The position numbers and the translations under genes are program-made. Below, piece after piece: positions 1 through 8,428 of a DNA stretch of 34,378 nt. Source of the DNA: Dysgonomonas sp. 520 (GTDB taxonomy: Bacteria > Bacteroidota > Bacteroidia > Bacteroidales > Dysgonomonadaceae). The notes under the pieces are model-generated. The model had not been told where the DNA came from, did not search any database, and saw nothing but the letters and a program-made list of their open reading frames with translations. The stretch spans positions 1 through 34,378 of the forward strand of contig NZ_QVMP01000028.1 in the NCBI RefSeq assembly GCF_010501095.1, in the 5' to 3' direction. Position 1 is the first letter of the stretch. The number at the start of each line of letters is the position of its first letter.

Positions 1-8
1 TCAGTGAC

Positions 9-63
9 AGAGGCAGGCTGTAAATCATTATCTTAAGCTACAAAGATAGGAAAAATTTGAAAT
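9..63 (-). repeat. left arm of window-terminal inverted repeat, with outward promoter box
   Basis: These 55 bases are the reverse complement of 34324-34378, with one mismatch (position 50). Read on the minus strand, the arm holds the octamer TATCTTTG (plus positions 41-48), a match to the Bacteroidetes -7 element TAnnTTTG, pointing out of the window. The arm begins 37 bases beyond the stop of the hybrid regulator gene. Seen directly: the repeat and the octamer. Inferred: that it is the start of a multicopy element (an rRNA operon leader or the end of an insertion sequence) at which the contig stopped. Confidence 0.85.
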
Positions 64-99
64 ACGAGTCATATTTCGTATGAAAAATCCCTCAATCAA

Positions 100-3000
100 T
101 TATGATTGTTGCTTCGCAAACTCCTTAGGTGTCATCCCGAATTGTTTTTGGAACAATTTGATGAAATATGACGGAGAATTTATACCCACAAGGTAACACA
201 CCTCTCCTGTTCGATATTTTCCGCTCTGAATCAACTCCGCAGCCTTTTTCAACCGAATCAGCCGGATAAAGTCGATTGATGTAAGTTCCGTCAAAGCCTT
301 AATTTTTCGGTGAAGGTTAGACCGACTCATAAACACACTTTCAGCCAATCGTTCCACGCTAAATTCGGGGTCGGTAATATTTTCTTCAATAATACTAATT
401 ATCTTTTCTACAAATTCCTCATCAGCCTTATTCATCCCGATATTCTGGATGGGAAGAAACGGTTTCCGCATGAATGCTTCCTTTTCCCGTCTTCTGTTGC
501 TCAATAAGGTTGTAAGCTGTATTATCAGGTGATTCATCGAGAATGGCTTTTCTATATAGGCATCGGCTCCAACTTCCAAACCTTGAATCTTGCTTTGCAA
601 ATCGTTTTTAGCCGTTACCAAAACCACCGGAATATGGCTATACTCAAGGCTTTCTTTGATATTCTTACATAGCTCAAAACCATCCATTTCGGGCATCATT
701 ATATCCGTCAAAACCAAATCTATATTCTTCTCTTTCAATATCTTCATTGCCTCCACTCCGTTCGCCGCTTTTTCCACTCCAAACTGCTTCTGCATGCGTC
801 CGGCTATGAAATTCAGCATCTCCACATTGTCTTCTACAAGCAAAATAACTTCTGCTTTATGACCTTCGCTTCTCAATTCACTTTCTTCTATAATATAATC
901 TTTTTCAGGCAATTCTTCTATTTCCGGCTCTGTCTCCGTATTGACCGGCAACTGCAAAACAAACTCATTCATATCCTCGTTTTGGTTATAATATAAATAA
1001 CCGTTGTGCAGTTCGGCCAACGACCGTGCCAATGACAAACCAATGCCGGAACTTGAAGGACTATTCCGATGTTTTCCACCCTGATAAAAGGGATCGAATA
1101 TCGTTTCGCTTAGTTCGAGAGGTATCAACTCTCCGTCATTCTTCACTTTGACATAAACAAAATCTTCGTCGGTGGTCAATTCAATCTCTACAAATTCGTT
1201 TCCATAACGCAAAGCATTGGATAAAAGATTGTTAACTATCTTCGTCAATCCTTCCTTGTCAAATACCACCCAAACATCTTCGGGAGGTAAAATTATAGAC
1301 ATGACTTGCTTTTGTTTGTGGGCAGTGGGTTCGAACCGGGCATAAGTTTCCTTCAAAAAGGCCGAAATATTGCGTTGCGACAGATTCAAAAGAAATTTAT
1401 TGCTATCCACTTTCCTGAAATCGAGTAACTGATTTACCAAACCCAGCAAATCGTTTGTATTTTTACTCATTATGTTCAGGTTTTTAGTTATTTCGGTGTC
1501 TTCAATTTCCATTTCCAACATCGATTCGAGCGGACCATTTATCAAAGTCACAGGAGTTCGGATCTCATGAGCTATATTCGTGAAAAACTCAACCTTAGAA
1601 CTGTAAAGTTCCTTTTCTTTCTCCGACTCAAATAGCCGTTGTTTTTCGTTTTGCCTTTTTTCGGTTCTTTTACGATAACGATTCAGCAAGTAATAGAGCA
1701 AGACTATACATAACACGATGTAGGAAAACAGTGCCAGATTAGACCACCACCAAGGAGGCAAAATCTCTATTTCCACAGAAGCACCTTCCTCGTTCCAAAG
1801 CTCATCGTTGTTGCACCCCTTCACCCTGAAAATATATTTACCGGGAGGCAGTTTTGCATACGAAACCGTCTGATTGGTATTTATATAATTCCAATCGTCG
1901 TCTACCCCCTCCATCATGTAAGCATATTTATTTGCCTTGGGCGCAACAAAACTCAAGGCAACAAAATTGAAGCCAATATTCGACTGGTCGTGCCTTAGTT
2001 TTATTTTTTGTGTATGAGGCATCGATTTGTCCAGCGGAGAATTTTCCGTATTCAGATTAACTACATTGTTATGTATAATCAATTGGGTAATGTAGACAGG
2101 AGGTACAAATTTATTTTCCTCGTAATGCTCAGGATCAAAAGCCAACAATCCGTTCAGTCCGCCGAAATATAACTTTCCGGTAGAACTAAGCAAAGCCGAC
2201 TTATAATTGAACTGATTGATAGGCAAACCGTCATCTTCGGAGAAGATTTTCATTCTTTTGGTTTGCGGATTAAACTTCACAAGTCCTTTATTGGTTCCAA
2301 ACCATAAGTTATGATTTTTATCTTCCACTATTTTATACGACACATCGTCCGGCAATCCGTCTTCGATGGAGAAAGTCGTAAAATTATCGCTTTCCCTGTT
2401 GTAACGGCAAATTCCACCCCTGTCTGTGGCAAGCCATATTTCGCCCAACGAAGTCTCAGTTATGCTGCTCACCGAATTGGAACTAAGCGATAAACTATCT
2501 TCTTGTTTATTTAGAAAATGTTGTACTTCTCCGGTGGTCTGGTTATATTTAAACAAGCCGCTACCCAATGTAGCAACCCAAATATACCCCTTCGAATCTT
2601 CCATGATGTCGTACACATAGCACAGTCCGAATTTATCCATCCGTTTCATGCCTTTCTTGTCCTTATCGCCAACAAAGACTCCCCAACCGTTTCCAACCCA
2701 CATTTTTCCAAATTTGTCTTCGCAAATAGAGTAAATACTTGCTTCGTCCAAATTCAAATCATCTCCGGTATAATGTGTTATATTGAAATCAGGAAACTTG
2801 ATAACATCCAAGCCGTTCTTAAAAAAACCGACCCAAGCCTCCTCTTTTTCCAAGTATAACCCCAGAACTTTGCTGTTTTTATAATAATCGACACCGTTCT
2901 TCTTTATTCTGCTGAATGTCTTACTGTTGGGGTCGAATATATCAAGACCTTTATCTTCCGATGCTATCCAGATGTTTCCCTTCCAATCTTCTTTTATTTC

Positions 3001-4095
3001 ACGCAAACGACGGCTGCTAAACACATTCTCTGAATTGCTCAATGGCACATAACATTCAAAATCCAATCCTTTCTTGGCCAGATAATTTACTCCTCCGAAA
3101 CGAGTGCCTATCCAGATTCCATTTTCTTTATCCTTACATATACTTTCTATCACATTGTCCGACAGCGAATACGGATACATGGGATCTTCCTGCAGATGCA
3201 CAGTCTTGTTTTTTAATTCATTGATGATGAAAAGTCCGGCCTCTGTTCCCACCCACAACTCATCTCCGAAACGGGTCACGCAACGGATTATTTTGTAATG
3301 TACATCAGGTGCATTTACGTCCGACAGAGTGTTTTTCCTTTTATTCAGTTTCCTTAGTTTTTCTTCGTGAATACCCAAAACAAGTTCGTCCCCATAATCG
3401 CACATCGTGTATATGTTTTTATCTTTCAGCGAATTATCACTCTGGTTATCGCCCAAATACTGGGTAAACGAATCTTTCGATTTATCGTAATTGAACACGC
3501 CACTGCCATTGGTTCCAACCCAAATTTCCCCGTTTTTTTCAATGCACATACACTGAGGATTGCCTCCCTTGTTCGGTTTCTGCAAATCTCCAACTATATA
3601 ATGATACAGTTTTTGACTTGGAGCATGATAACGGAAAATGCCTTCGTTAGGAATAACAACCCAGATATTATTGTCCGAATCCCTTTGAATAGTTGAAACC
3701 CAGTCGGTAATTTTTATTCCTTTTTCTGTCGCTTTATCAAAAAATGAGAATTTTTCATCAATCGGATTGAAGATATATATCCCCTTGTCGGTTCCTACCC
3801 ACAGTTCGCGGTTATCGTCTTCATACAAGGCCGAGATATTGTTATCTCCTCGTTTCTGGTCGGTGTCGTAACAGTTAAATACCTTCATGCGCGAGCCATC
3901 GTACCTGTTCAGTTGGTTTCTTGTACCAAACCACACAAAGCCATAACTGTCTTGTATAATTGCTTTTACATTTACCTGCGAAAGGCCGGACTTGTTGTTT
4001 ATCCTCGAAAAATAGTAGCTTGCATCGGCAGCCGACTCGGCATGCACGGACAGGCACAGGAATAAGGCTATTAATGAAAAAAAATATCTGGTCAT
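100..4095 (-). CDS. hybrid two-component system sensor/regulator (HTCS, SusR-type control of glycan use)
   Basis: A one-protein signalling system of 1331 aa, expected in the inner membrane with its sensor in the periplasm. In order: signal peptide (about 1-19); a long run of two-component propeller blades (about 30-670, repeated W(V/I/F)GT and 'GLFKYN'-like strands); a Y_Y_Y domain (about 700-777); one membrane helix (about 785-806); a HisKA domain with phospho-acceptor His843 in HEIRTP; an HATPase domain with GIGLSLARSL; a receiver with Asp1131 in LTDIMMPEMDG; and an AraC-type helix-turn-helix at the C-terminus (about 1230-1331). This is the full HTCS layout and nothing is missing. Family members sense oligosaccharides and activate glycan-utilisation genes. 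The divergent neighbour is a glycosidase, the likely target; no SusC/SusD genes are present. The ligand cannot be read from the sequence. Confidence 0.96.
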   Translation of the reverse strand: MTRYFFSLIALFLCLSVHAESAADASYYFSRINNKSGLSQVNVKAIIQDSYGFVWFGTRNQLNRYDGSRMKVFNCYDTDQKRGDNNISALYEDDNRELWVGTDKGIYIFNPIDEKFSFFDKATEKGIKITDWVSTIQRDSDNNIWVVIPNEGIFRYHAPSQKLYHYIVGDLQKPNKGGNPQCMCIEKNGEIWVGTNGSGVFNYDKSKDSFTQYLGDNQSDNSLKDKNIYTMCDYGDELVLGIHEEKLRKLNKRKNTLSDVNAPDVHYKIIRCVTRFGDELWVGTEAGLFIINELKNKTVHLQEDPMYPYSLSDNVIESICKDKENGIWIGTRFGGVNYLAKKGLDFECYVPLSNSENVFSSRRLREIKEDWKGNIWIASEDKGLDIFDPNSKTFSRIKKNGVDYYKNSKVLGLYLEKEEAWVGFFKNGLDVIKFPDFNITHYTGDDLNLDEASIYSICEDKFGKMWVGNGWGVFVGDKDKKGMKRMDKFGLCYVYDIMEDSKGYIWVATLGSGLFKYNQTTGEVQHFLNKQEDSLSLSSNSVSSITETSLGEIWLATDRGGICRYNRESDNFTTFSIEDGLPDDVSYKIVEDKNHNLWFGTNKGLVKFNPQTKRMKIFSEDDGLPINQFNYKSALLSSTGKLYFGGLNGLLAFDPEHYEENKFVPPVYITQLIIHNNVVNLNTENSPLDKSMPHTQKIKLRHDQSNIGFNFVALSFVAPKANKYAYMMEGVDDDWNYINTNQTVSYAKLPPGKYIFRVKGCNNDELWNEEGASVEIEILPPWWWSNLALFSYIVLCIVLLYYLLNRYRKRTEKRQNEKQRLFESEKEKELYSSKVEFFTNIAHEIRTPVTLINGPLESMLEMEIEDTEITKNLNIMSKNTNDLLGLVNQLLDFRKVDSNKFLLNLSQRNISAFLKETYARFEPTAHKQKQVMSIILPPEDVWVVFDKEGLTKIVNNLLSNALRYGNEFVEIELTTDEDFVYVKVKNDGELIPLELSETIFDPFYQGGKHRNSPSSSGIGLSLARSLAELHNGYLYYNQNEDMNEFVLQLPVNTETEPEIEELPEKDYIIEESELRSEGHKAEVILLVEDNVEMLNFIAGRMQKQFGVEKAANGVEAMKILKEKNIDLVLTDIMMPEMDGFELCKNIKESLEYSHIPVVLVTAKNDLQSKIQGLEVGADAYIEKPFSMNHLIIQLTTLLSNRRREKEAFMRKPFLPIQNIGMNKADEEFVEKIISIIEENITDPEFSVERLAESVFMSRSNLHRKIKALTELTSIDFIRLIRLKKAAELIQSGKYRTGEVCYLVGINSPSYFIKLFQKQFGMTPKEFAKQQS

Positions 4096-4265
4096 ATTTT
4101 TTTGAATATGGGTGTTAATGTAATAGTCGTGACAATTTTTTGCAGGAGCAGCCCTCCGATCTGCCCGAATATTTTCAGGGAGGAGTATAGCCCCACCCCC
4201 TGCAACCTCAATGTTTATTTAAGAAGTTCAATTAAGTATAAAAAAGACACATAAGCAATATAAAC

Positions 4266-4300
4266 ATGTCGCAAAATATGATACAAATGTTGCAAAACAT
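4266..4300. promoter_or_regulatory. candidate HTCS operator: direct repeat phased by 21 bp
   Basis: ATGTCGCAAAATAT (4266-4279) recurs as ATGTTGCAAAACAT (4287-4300), identical at 12 of 14 positions. The start-to-start distance is 21 bp, two helical turns, so both copies face the same side of the helix. The pair sits about 75 bp upstream of the glycosidase -7 box. AraC-type domains commonly bind paired direct half-sites, so binding by the adjacent HTCS is a reasonable inference but is not shown. Confidence 0.5.
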
Positions 4301-4374
4301 TTTAATTGAAACCTAAAAGGTTAATTGTTTTATAATTTGACGAGTTTGTTTTAAGTAATAGATTGACTTTGTTA

Positions 4375-4382
4375 TATATTTG
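4375..4382 (+). promoter_or_regulatory. putative -7 promoter box for the glycosidase gene
   Basis: TATATTTG matches the Bacteroidetes TAnnTTTG element and lies 46 bases before the ATG at 4429, giving a leader of about 40 nt. A TTTG at 4345-4348 is the nearest -33-like motif but is spaced wider (26 nt) than usual, which would suit an activator-dependent promoter. Confidence 0.5.
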
Positions 4383-4428
4383 CTTTCCTACGAATGTGCA
4401 TATCTCAACCTAAAATTAAATATCACGA

Positions 4429-6420
4429 ATGAAAACATGTAAACACATTTCAGTTTTGTTGGCTTTGGCATTCCTCGCTTTCTCATGCAACAAAGATCAT
4501 GCGACAGTTGGAAAATGGAAGATAAGCTACAACGAAGAAAGTAAAGGTATCAAGATCGAAAAAGACTCTAAAGTTTTAAGCAATGACTTGTTTGCGTCTT
4601 ACATCCTCGATGGGAAAGAAGTGACATCGAAAGATTACTCGAGCCATCAAATTGAGCAGAGCAGCATACAAGACCAATTTGGAGAGGGCAAGGTTTTTAC
4701 GGTAACATACAAAGACAATAGCCTTCCCACCCTGAAGCAGTCATTCTATATCTATCCGGAAAAGGATTATATTTTGACCGACTTCACATTACAAAATGCC
4801 TCAGGTGATGTAGCGTCCAATTATATGGCTCCGGTGAATATTGTTCAACCAGCGATAATCGAAAATTCGGACGAAAACCGGGCGTTGTTCATACCTTTCG
4901 ACAATGACTGCTGGATTCGCTTCCAGTCTCATGCCTTGACATTTGACAGTCTGGTTAGTTACGAAGCCACTGCAATATTCAACAACAACAGCCGTAATGG
5001 CATAGTGGTTGGCTCTATTGAACACGACAACTGGAAATCGGCAATAAAAATGAAAAGCGACCATTCTAATGGTTTGAACACCTTGGTTTGCTACGGTGGA
5101 GCCGCCGATACCTTAACCCGTGACTCAAAGGCTCATGGCGCTTTATCAGGCGAAACAATTAAATCGCCTAAAGTATTGTTAGGTTCTTTCGCCGATTGGA
5201 GAAATGGCTTGGACGAATATGCCGAAGCCAATGCAAAAATCGCACCTCCTAAAACATGGGGAAAAGCCATTCCTTTTGGCTGGAACAGTTGGGGAGTGCT
5301 TCAATTTAATCTGACCTATCAGAAAGCGATGGATGTTTCCGATTTTTTCAAGAACAATCTTCAAAACAACGGATTTGTCAATCCCGATAAAACCCTGTAT
5401 ATTGGACTCGACTCGGGGTGGAACAGCTTTACGGAAGAAGAATTGAAATCGTTTGTACAGAAATGTAAAGAAAACGGACAAATTGCCGGAATTTACTGGA
5501 CGCCTTTTACCGATTGGGGTAAAAATCCTGAAAGAGACGTTCCCGATTCGGAAAAGTATAAATATAAAGACGTATATCTATATGCTAACGGCAAACCTCA
5601 GGAGTTGGACGGGGCTTACGCCGTAGACCCTACACATCCGGCCATTGAAGATATGATGAAAAAAACATCGGATTTGTTTCGCCGTTGTGGTTTTGAATAC
5701 GTAAAAATGGACTTCATGACACACGGTGCAATGGAGAGCGACAAATGGCATAAGCCGGGAATACAGACAGGTATCCAAGCCTACAATTACGGGATGCAGC
5801 TATTGAACCAATACTTTCACGATATGTACATCAACCTTTCCATATCCCCTATATTCCCGGCTCATTATGCCCAATCGCGCCGTATAGCTTGTGATGCGTG
5901 GAACAAAATAAAAGATACGGAATATACGATGAATGCCGTTTCGTATGGCTGGTGGGTAGATAAAGTGTATCAGTATAACGATGCCGACCACATTGTTTTG
6001 CGTGATGCTACGGAAGGCGAAAACCGTGCTCGTGTAACATCTTCCGTTATCACAGGTTTGTATATTGCGGGCGATGATTATAGCAAAGAAGGTTCGGCAG
6101 AGGGAAAAGAAAAGTCCCTGAAATATTTAACGAATACTGCGATCAATGCAATTGCAAACGGAGTTACATTCCGTCCGTTGGAAGGAAATGGAGAAAAATC
6201 GGAGAACCAATTTGTACGTGAAGAGGAAAACGGCTTCTATTTCGTTCATTTCAATTATGGTGAGAATGAAATTAATATAAATATTCCTTTCGAGAGAATA
6301 GGATTGGATGCAAATAAGACTTATCAGATAACCGAGCTTTGGAAAAATGAGACTATCGACTCGAAAAGTTCTATATCCATTCCCGGCAAAGATGTAACAG
6401 TTTTCTTCATTAATAAATAG
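4429..6420 (+). CDS. clan GH-D (GH27/GH36-like) alpha-galactosidase-type lipoprotein
   Basis: A 663-aa glycoside hydrolase expected to act on alpha-linked sugars at the cell envelope. The N-terminus is a lipoprotein signal with lipobox FLAFSC and Cys20 as the lipidation site. Residues about 25-260 look like an all-beta leading domain. A TIM barrel follows (about 275-560), opening with GWNSWG (284-289), the clan GH-D signature. YVKMDF places the likely nucleophile at Asp428. RRIACDAW places a likely acid/base at Asp489, matching the R-x-x-x-D element of the clan. The last 90 residues look like a beta domain. It stands divergent from the HTCS gene, is followed by a strong terminator, and so is probably a single-gene transcript under that regulator. 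The exact family and substrate (alpha-galactoside or a related sugar) are not certain. Confidence 0.88.
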   Translation: MKTCKHISVLLALAFLAFSCNKDHATVGKWKISYNEESKGIKIEKDSKVLSNDLFASYILDGKEVTSKDYSSHQIEQSSIQDQFGEGKVFTVTYKDNSLPTLKQSFYIYPEKDYILTDFTLQNASGDVASNYMAPVNIVQPAIIENSDENRALFIPFDNDCWIRFQSHALTFDSLVSYEATAIFNNNSRNGIVVGSIEHDNWKSAIKMKSDHSNGLNTLVCYGGAADTLTRDSKAHGALSGETIKSPKVLLGSFADWRNGLDEYAEANAKIAPPKTWGKAIPFGWNSWGVLQFNLTYQKAMDVSDFFKNNLQNNGFVNPDKTLYIGLDSGWNSFTEEELKSFVQKCKENGQIAGIYWTPFTDWGKNPERDVPDSEKYKYKDVYLYANGKPQELDGAYAVDPTHPAIEDMMKKTSDLFRRCGFEYVKMDFMTHGAMESDKWHKPGIQTGIQAYNYGMQLLNQYFHDMYINLSISPIFPAHYAQSRRIACDAWNKIKDTEYTMNAVSYGWWVDKVYQYNDADHIVLRDATEGENRARVTSSVITGLYIAGDDYSKEGSAEGKEKSLKYLTNTAINAIANGVTFRPLEGNGEKSENQFVREEENGFYFVHFNYGENEININIPFERIGLDANKTYQITELWKNETIDSKSSISIPGKDVTVFFINK

Positions 6421-6445
6421 AACTGTCCCCGAAACATTGATTTGT

Positions 6446-6478
6446 AAAGGAGCCGTCCCCAAAAAGGATGGCTCCTTT
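6446..6478 (+). terminator. hairpin terminator after the glycosidase gene (repeat copy A)
   Basis: Stem AAAGGAGCCGTCC (6446-6458) pairs with GGATGGCTCCTTT (6466-6478), 13 bp with one G-T pair, around the loop CCAAAAA. It lies 26 bases after the stop codon. No long T-run follows. Thirty-one bases of this hairpin recur, with one difference, at 14224-14254. Confidence 0.75.
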
Positions 6479-6545
6479 ACTGTAAGCTTTCCGGTAATTA
6501 CTTCTTTCTTTAGGGTTCATAATTTCATTATTCTAATATAAATTA

Positions 6546-6553
6546 TACTTTTG
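6546..6553 (+). promoter_or_regulatory. putative -7 promoter box for the FNT channel gene
   Basis: TACTTTTG fits TAnnTTTG and lies 38 bases before the ATG at 6592. No good TTTG is visible at the expected -33 distance. Confidence 0.4.
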
Positions 6554-6591
6554 TAGCGCAAAACGCAAAAGATTGAATTTAGATTCAGAAG

Positions 6592-7380
6592 ATGAAAAAT
6601 TATAATACTCCAAAAGAAATTACAGCAGAGTTTCTTAATTCCGGCATTTACAAAACCAGTTTAACATTTTCGAAATTCGCCCTGATTGCCGTTCTGGGAG
6701 GGGCTTTCATTGCTTTTGGCGGACTTCTGTCCGTAATGGTTGCCGGAGGTATGCCGGGAATAGGTGATACGAATCCGGGATTAGTGAAATTTGTAGCCGG
6801 AGCCCTATTTCCTGTGGGACTGATTATGGTATCGGTCACTGGAGCCGATTTGTTTACGAGCGATTGCACTGCTTTCACATTGCCTCTGCTCGAAAAACAG
6901 ATAAAGATTTTCACATTCGTTAAATTCCTTGTCTTATCTTATATATTCAATTTTCTGGGAGCTCAGATAATTGCTTATTTCCTGAGTTCGGGAGTAGGTT
7001 TTTTTGACAAAGATCCTTGGCTGGGATATTTACATCATTACTCAGAGGCTAAAGTAAACCAAGATTTTATGAAAGTCTTGATAAAAGGCATAGGCGCAAA
7101 TTGGCTTGTATGCCTCGGCATGTTTATGGGATACGCATCGAAAGATATAATTGGCAAATGCATTGGAATATGGATTCCCGTGATGCTGTTCGTAACACTC
7201 GGCTACGAACACTCCATAGCAAATATGTTCTTCATCCCGGCTGCTATCTATTCGGGTGCGGAAATCTTGTGGAGCAGCTTTATATTGCAAAACCTTATTC
7301 CCGCAACAATAGGGAATTTGATAGGTGGAGCTGTTTTCGTAGGTTGTGCTTATTGGTACTTGTATCTGAAAAAGGATTAA
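6592..7380 (+). CDS. formate/nitrite transporter (FNT) family channel
   Basis: A 262-aa inner-membrane protein of normal length for FocA/NirC-type channels, which pass small monovalent anions (formate, nitrite, hydrosulfide, lactate). Six hydrophobic spans are visible. The stretch TGADLFTSDC (about residues 83-92) corresponds to the family's conserved G-A-(D/E)-L-F-T-(S/G) segment, and a glycine-rich pair of helices precedes it. No formate lyase, nitrite reductase or sulfite reductase gene is adjacent, so the anion cannot be assigned. It is preceded by a putative promoter box and ends 20 bases from the convergent metal transporter gene. No terminator was seen in that short gap. Confidence 0.88.
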   Translation: MKNYNTPKEITAEFLNSGIYKTSLTFSKFALIAVLGGAFIAFGGLLSVMVAGGMPGIGDTNPGLVKFVAGALFPVGLIMVSVTGADLFTSDCTAFTLPLLEKQIKIFTFVKFLVLSYIFNFLGAQIIAYFLSSGVGFFDKDPWLGYLHHYSEAKVNQDFMKVLIKGIGANWLVCLGMFMGYASKDIIGKCIGIWIPVMLFVTLGYEHSIANMFFIPAAIYSGAEILWSSFILQNLIPATIGNLIGGAVFVGCAYWYLYLKKD

Positions 7381-7400
7381 GGCTCGATTTTATCAATTGT

Positions 7401-8339
7401 TTATTCTATCATCTCTTTGCTGATTCCGAATTTTTCTTCCGGGTGATGTTTTCCGAACGGTTCCACATGGACAACTATGTCGTATACATTCTCAATAGTT
7501 TGCTTAATACTATCCTCCACTCTTTCGGCAATGGCGTGAGCCTCGTTCAGGCTAATGTTTCCGTCGGCCTCAATGTCTAGCGCTATCATATACATATTGC
7601 CTATCTGCCGCGACCTCACCCGGTGAGGGTTGTATGCGCCCTGCACTTTCTCCACCGCTTCAAATATCTTATCATAAACCGACAGGTCTTTCACTCCATC
7701 CATGAGTTCGACATTCGAATCGAGGAAAATTTGTATTGACGACCTGATGATAAAAAGGCTTATAAGCAATCCTGTAATAGAATCCAGAATAGGTAGTTTC
7801 AGTACAAAAGTAAAGATCAACCCGACCAGAACGCCCGACGATATGACGATATCATTGCGCATATTGACAGCGTTGGCGGTCAGCAAAGAACTATTGATCT
7901 TTTTACCCATGCGATATTGATAGAACGATAAACCCAGTTTTCCCACAATGGAAAAGGCAGTTACATATATGGCAATGGTCTTCGGCAGAAATCTGGGGGC
8001 AGACGAAAAAATGCTCTCGACGGATGAAACCAGCATCTGAATGCCGGCATAGAAAATAATAACAGATAATATCTTCGTGGCAATGCTTTCCGCTTTTTCG
8101 TATCCGTATGCGTATTTTTGGCTCGGAGGGCGGCTCATTATGCGGGCTGTGAAAATCATCACAACAGAAATAACCACGTCGGTTGCCGAATCTATACCAT
8201 CGCTGATAACGGCAAAACTGCCCGATATGAGGCCGACAACGATTTTAGAAACAGATAATACGGCATTGCCTATTGTGCTGATCCACGATGTCCTGATCAA
8301 TACCTTCTCCCTGCATGGAATAGGTTCTGTGTCTGTCAT
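7401..8339 (-). CDS. cation diffusion facilitator (CDF) family metal exporter
   Basis: A 312-aa inner-membrane antiporter that moves divalent metals out of the cytoplasm. About six membrane helices are followed by a cytoplasmic dimerisation domain (about 215-300, with NEAHAIAERVEDSI and VVHVEP). Helix 2 carries D50xxxD54 in SDGIDSATD. The matching site in helix 5 reads N159xxxD163 (NMRND), where zinc and iron exporters such as FieF/YiiP have HxxxD. The loss of histidine argues against a standard zinc exporter and is closer to manganese-type CDFs; this is inference from family knowledge. The start at 8339 is supported by a TATCTTTG box 32 bases upstream. Confidence 0.93.
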   Translation of the reverse strand: MTDTEPIPCREKVLIRTSWISTIGNAVLSVSKIVVGLISGSFAVISDGIDSATDVVISVVMIFTARIMSRPPSQKYAYGYEKAESIATKILSVIIFYAGIQMLVSSVESIFSSAPRFLPKTIAIYVTAFSIVGKLGLSFYQYRMGKKINSSLLTANAVNMRNDIVISSGVLVGLIFTFVLKLPILDSITGLLISLFIIRSSIQIFLDSNVELMDGVKDLSVYDKIFEAVEKVQGAYNPHRVRSRQIGNMYMIALDIEADGNISLNEAHAIAERVEDSIKQTIENVYDIVVHVEPFGKHHPEEKFGISKEMIE

Positions 8340-8370
8340 TATATTCAGTTTGATAGTTCTTTGTTGTGCG

Positions 8371-8378
8371 CAAAGATA
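8371..8378 (-). promoter_or_regulatory. putative -7 promoter box for the CDF gene
   Basis: Read on the minus strand this is TATCTTTG, the same octamer found ahead of tRNA-His and in both terminal arms. It lies 31 bases upstream of the start codon. No clear -33 TTTG was seen. Confidence 0.5.
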
Positions 8379-8428
8379 ATAATAAGACCAAAGCAGAAAG
8401 CCGTGTTTCCTCTTTTTAATATTTTATT

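Larger units (their letters stand above)
4096..4428. promoter_or_regulatory. divergent control region between HTCS and glycosidase genes
   Basis: This 333-bp gap carries no gene. Next to the HTCS start lies a locally GC-rich patch (about 4140-4205) bounded by TTGCAGG (4140-4146) and its complement CCTGCAA (4199-4205), which could fold in the HTCS leader RNA. The middle holds a phased direct repeat (4266-4300, listed separately). The glycosidase side has the -7 box TATATTTG at 4375-4382. I saw no matching TAnnTTTG box for the HTCS gene on the minus strand. Confidence 0.6.

Noticed and set aside
100-6420. Complete polysaccharide utilisation locus
   Set aside because: No SusC, SusD or further glycosidase genes are present inside the window.
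7101-7580. 159-codon plus-strand frame overlapping the FNT gene and its neighbour
   Set aside because: It lies out of frame within two well-supported genes and has no recognisable protein features.
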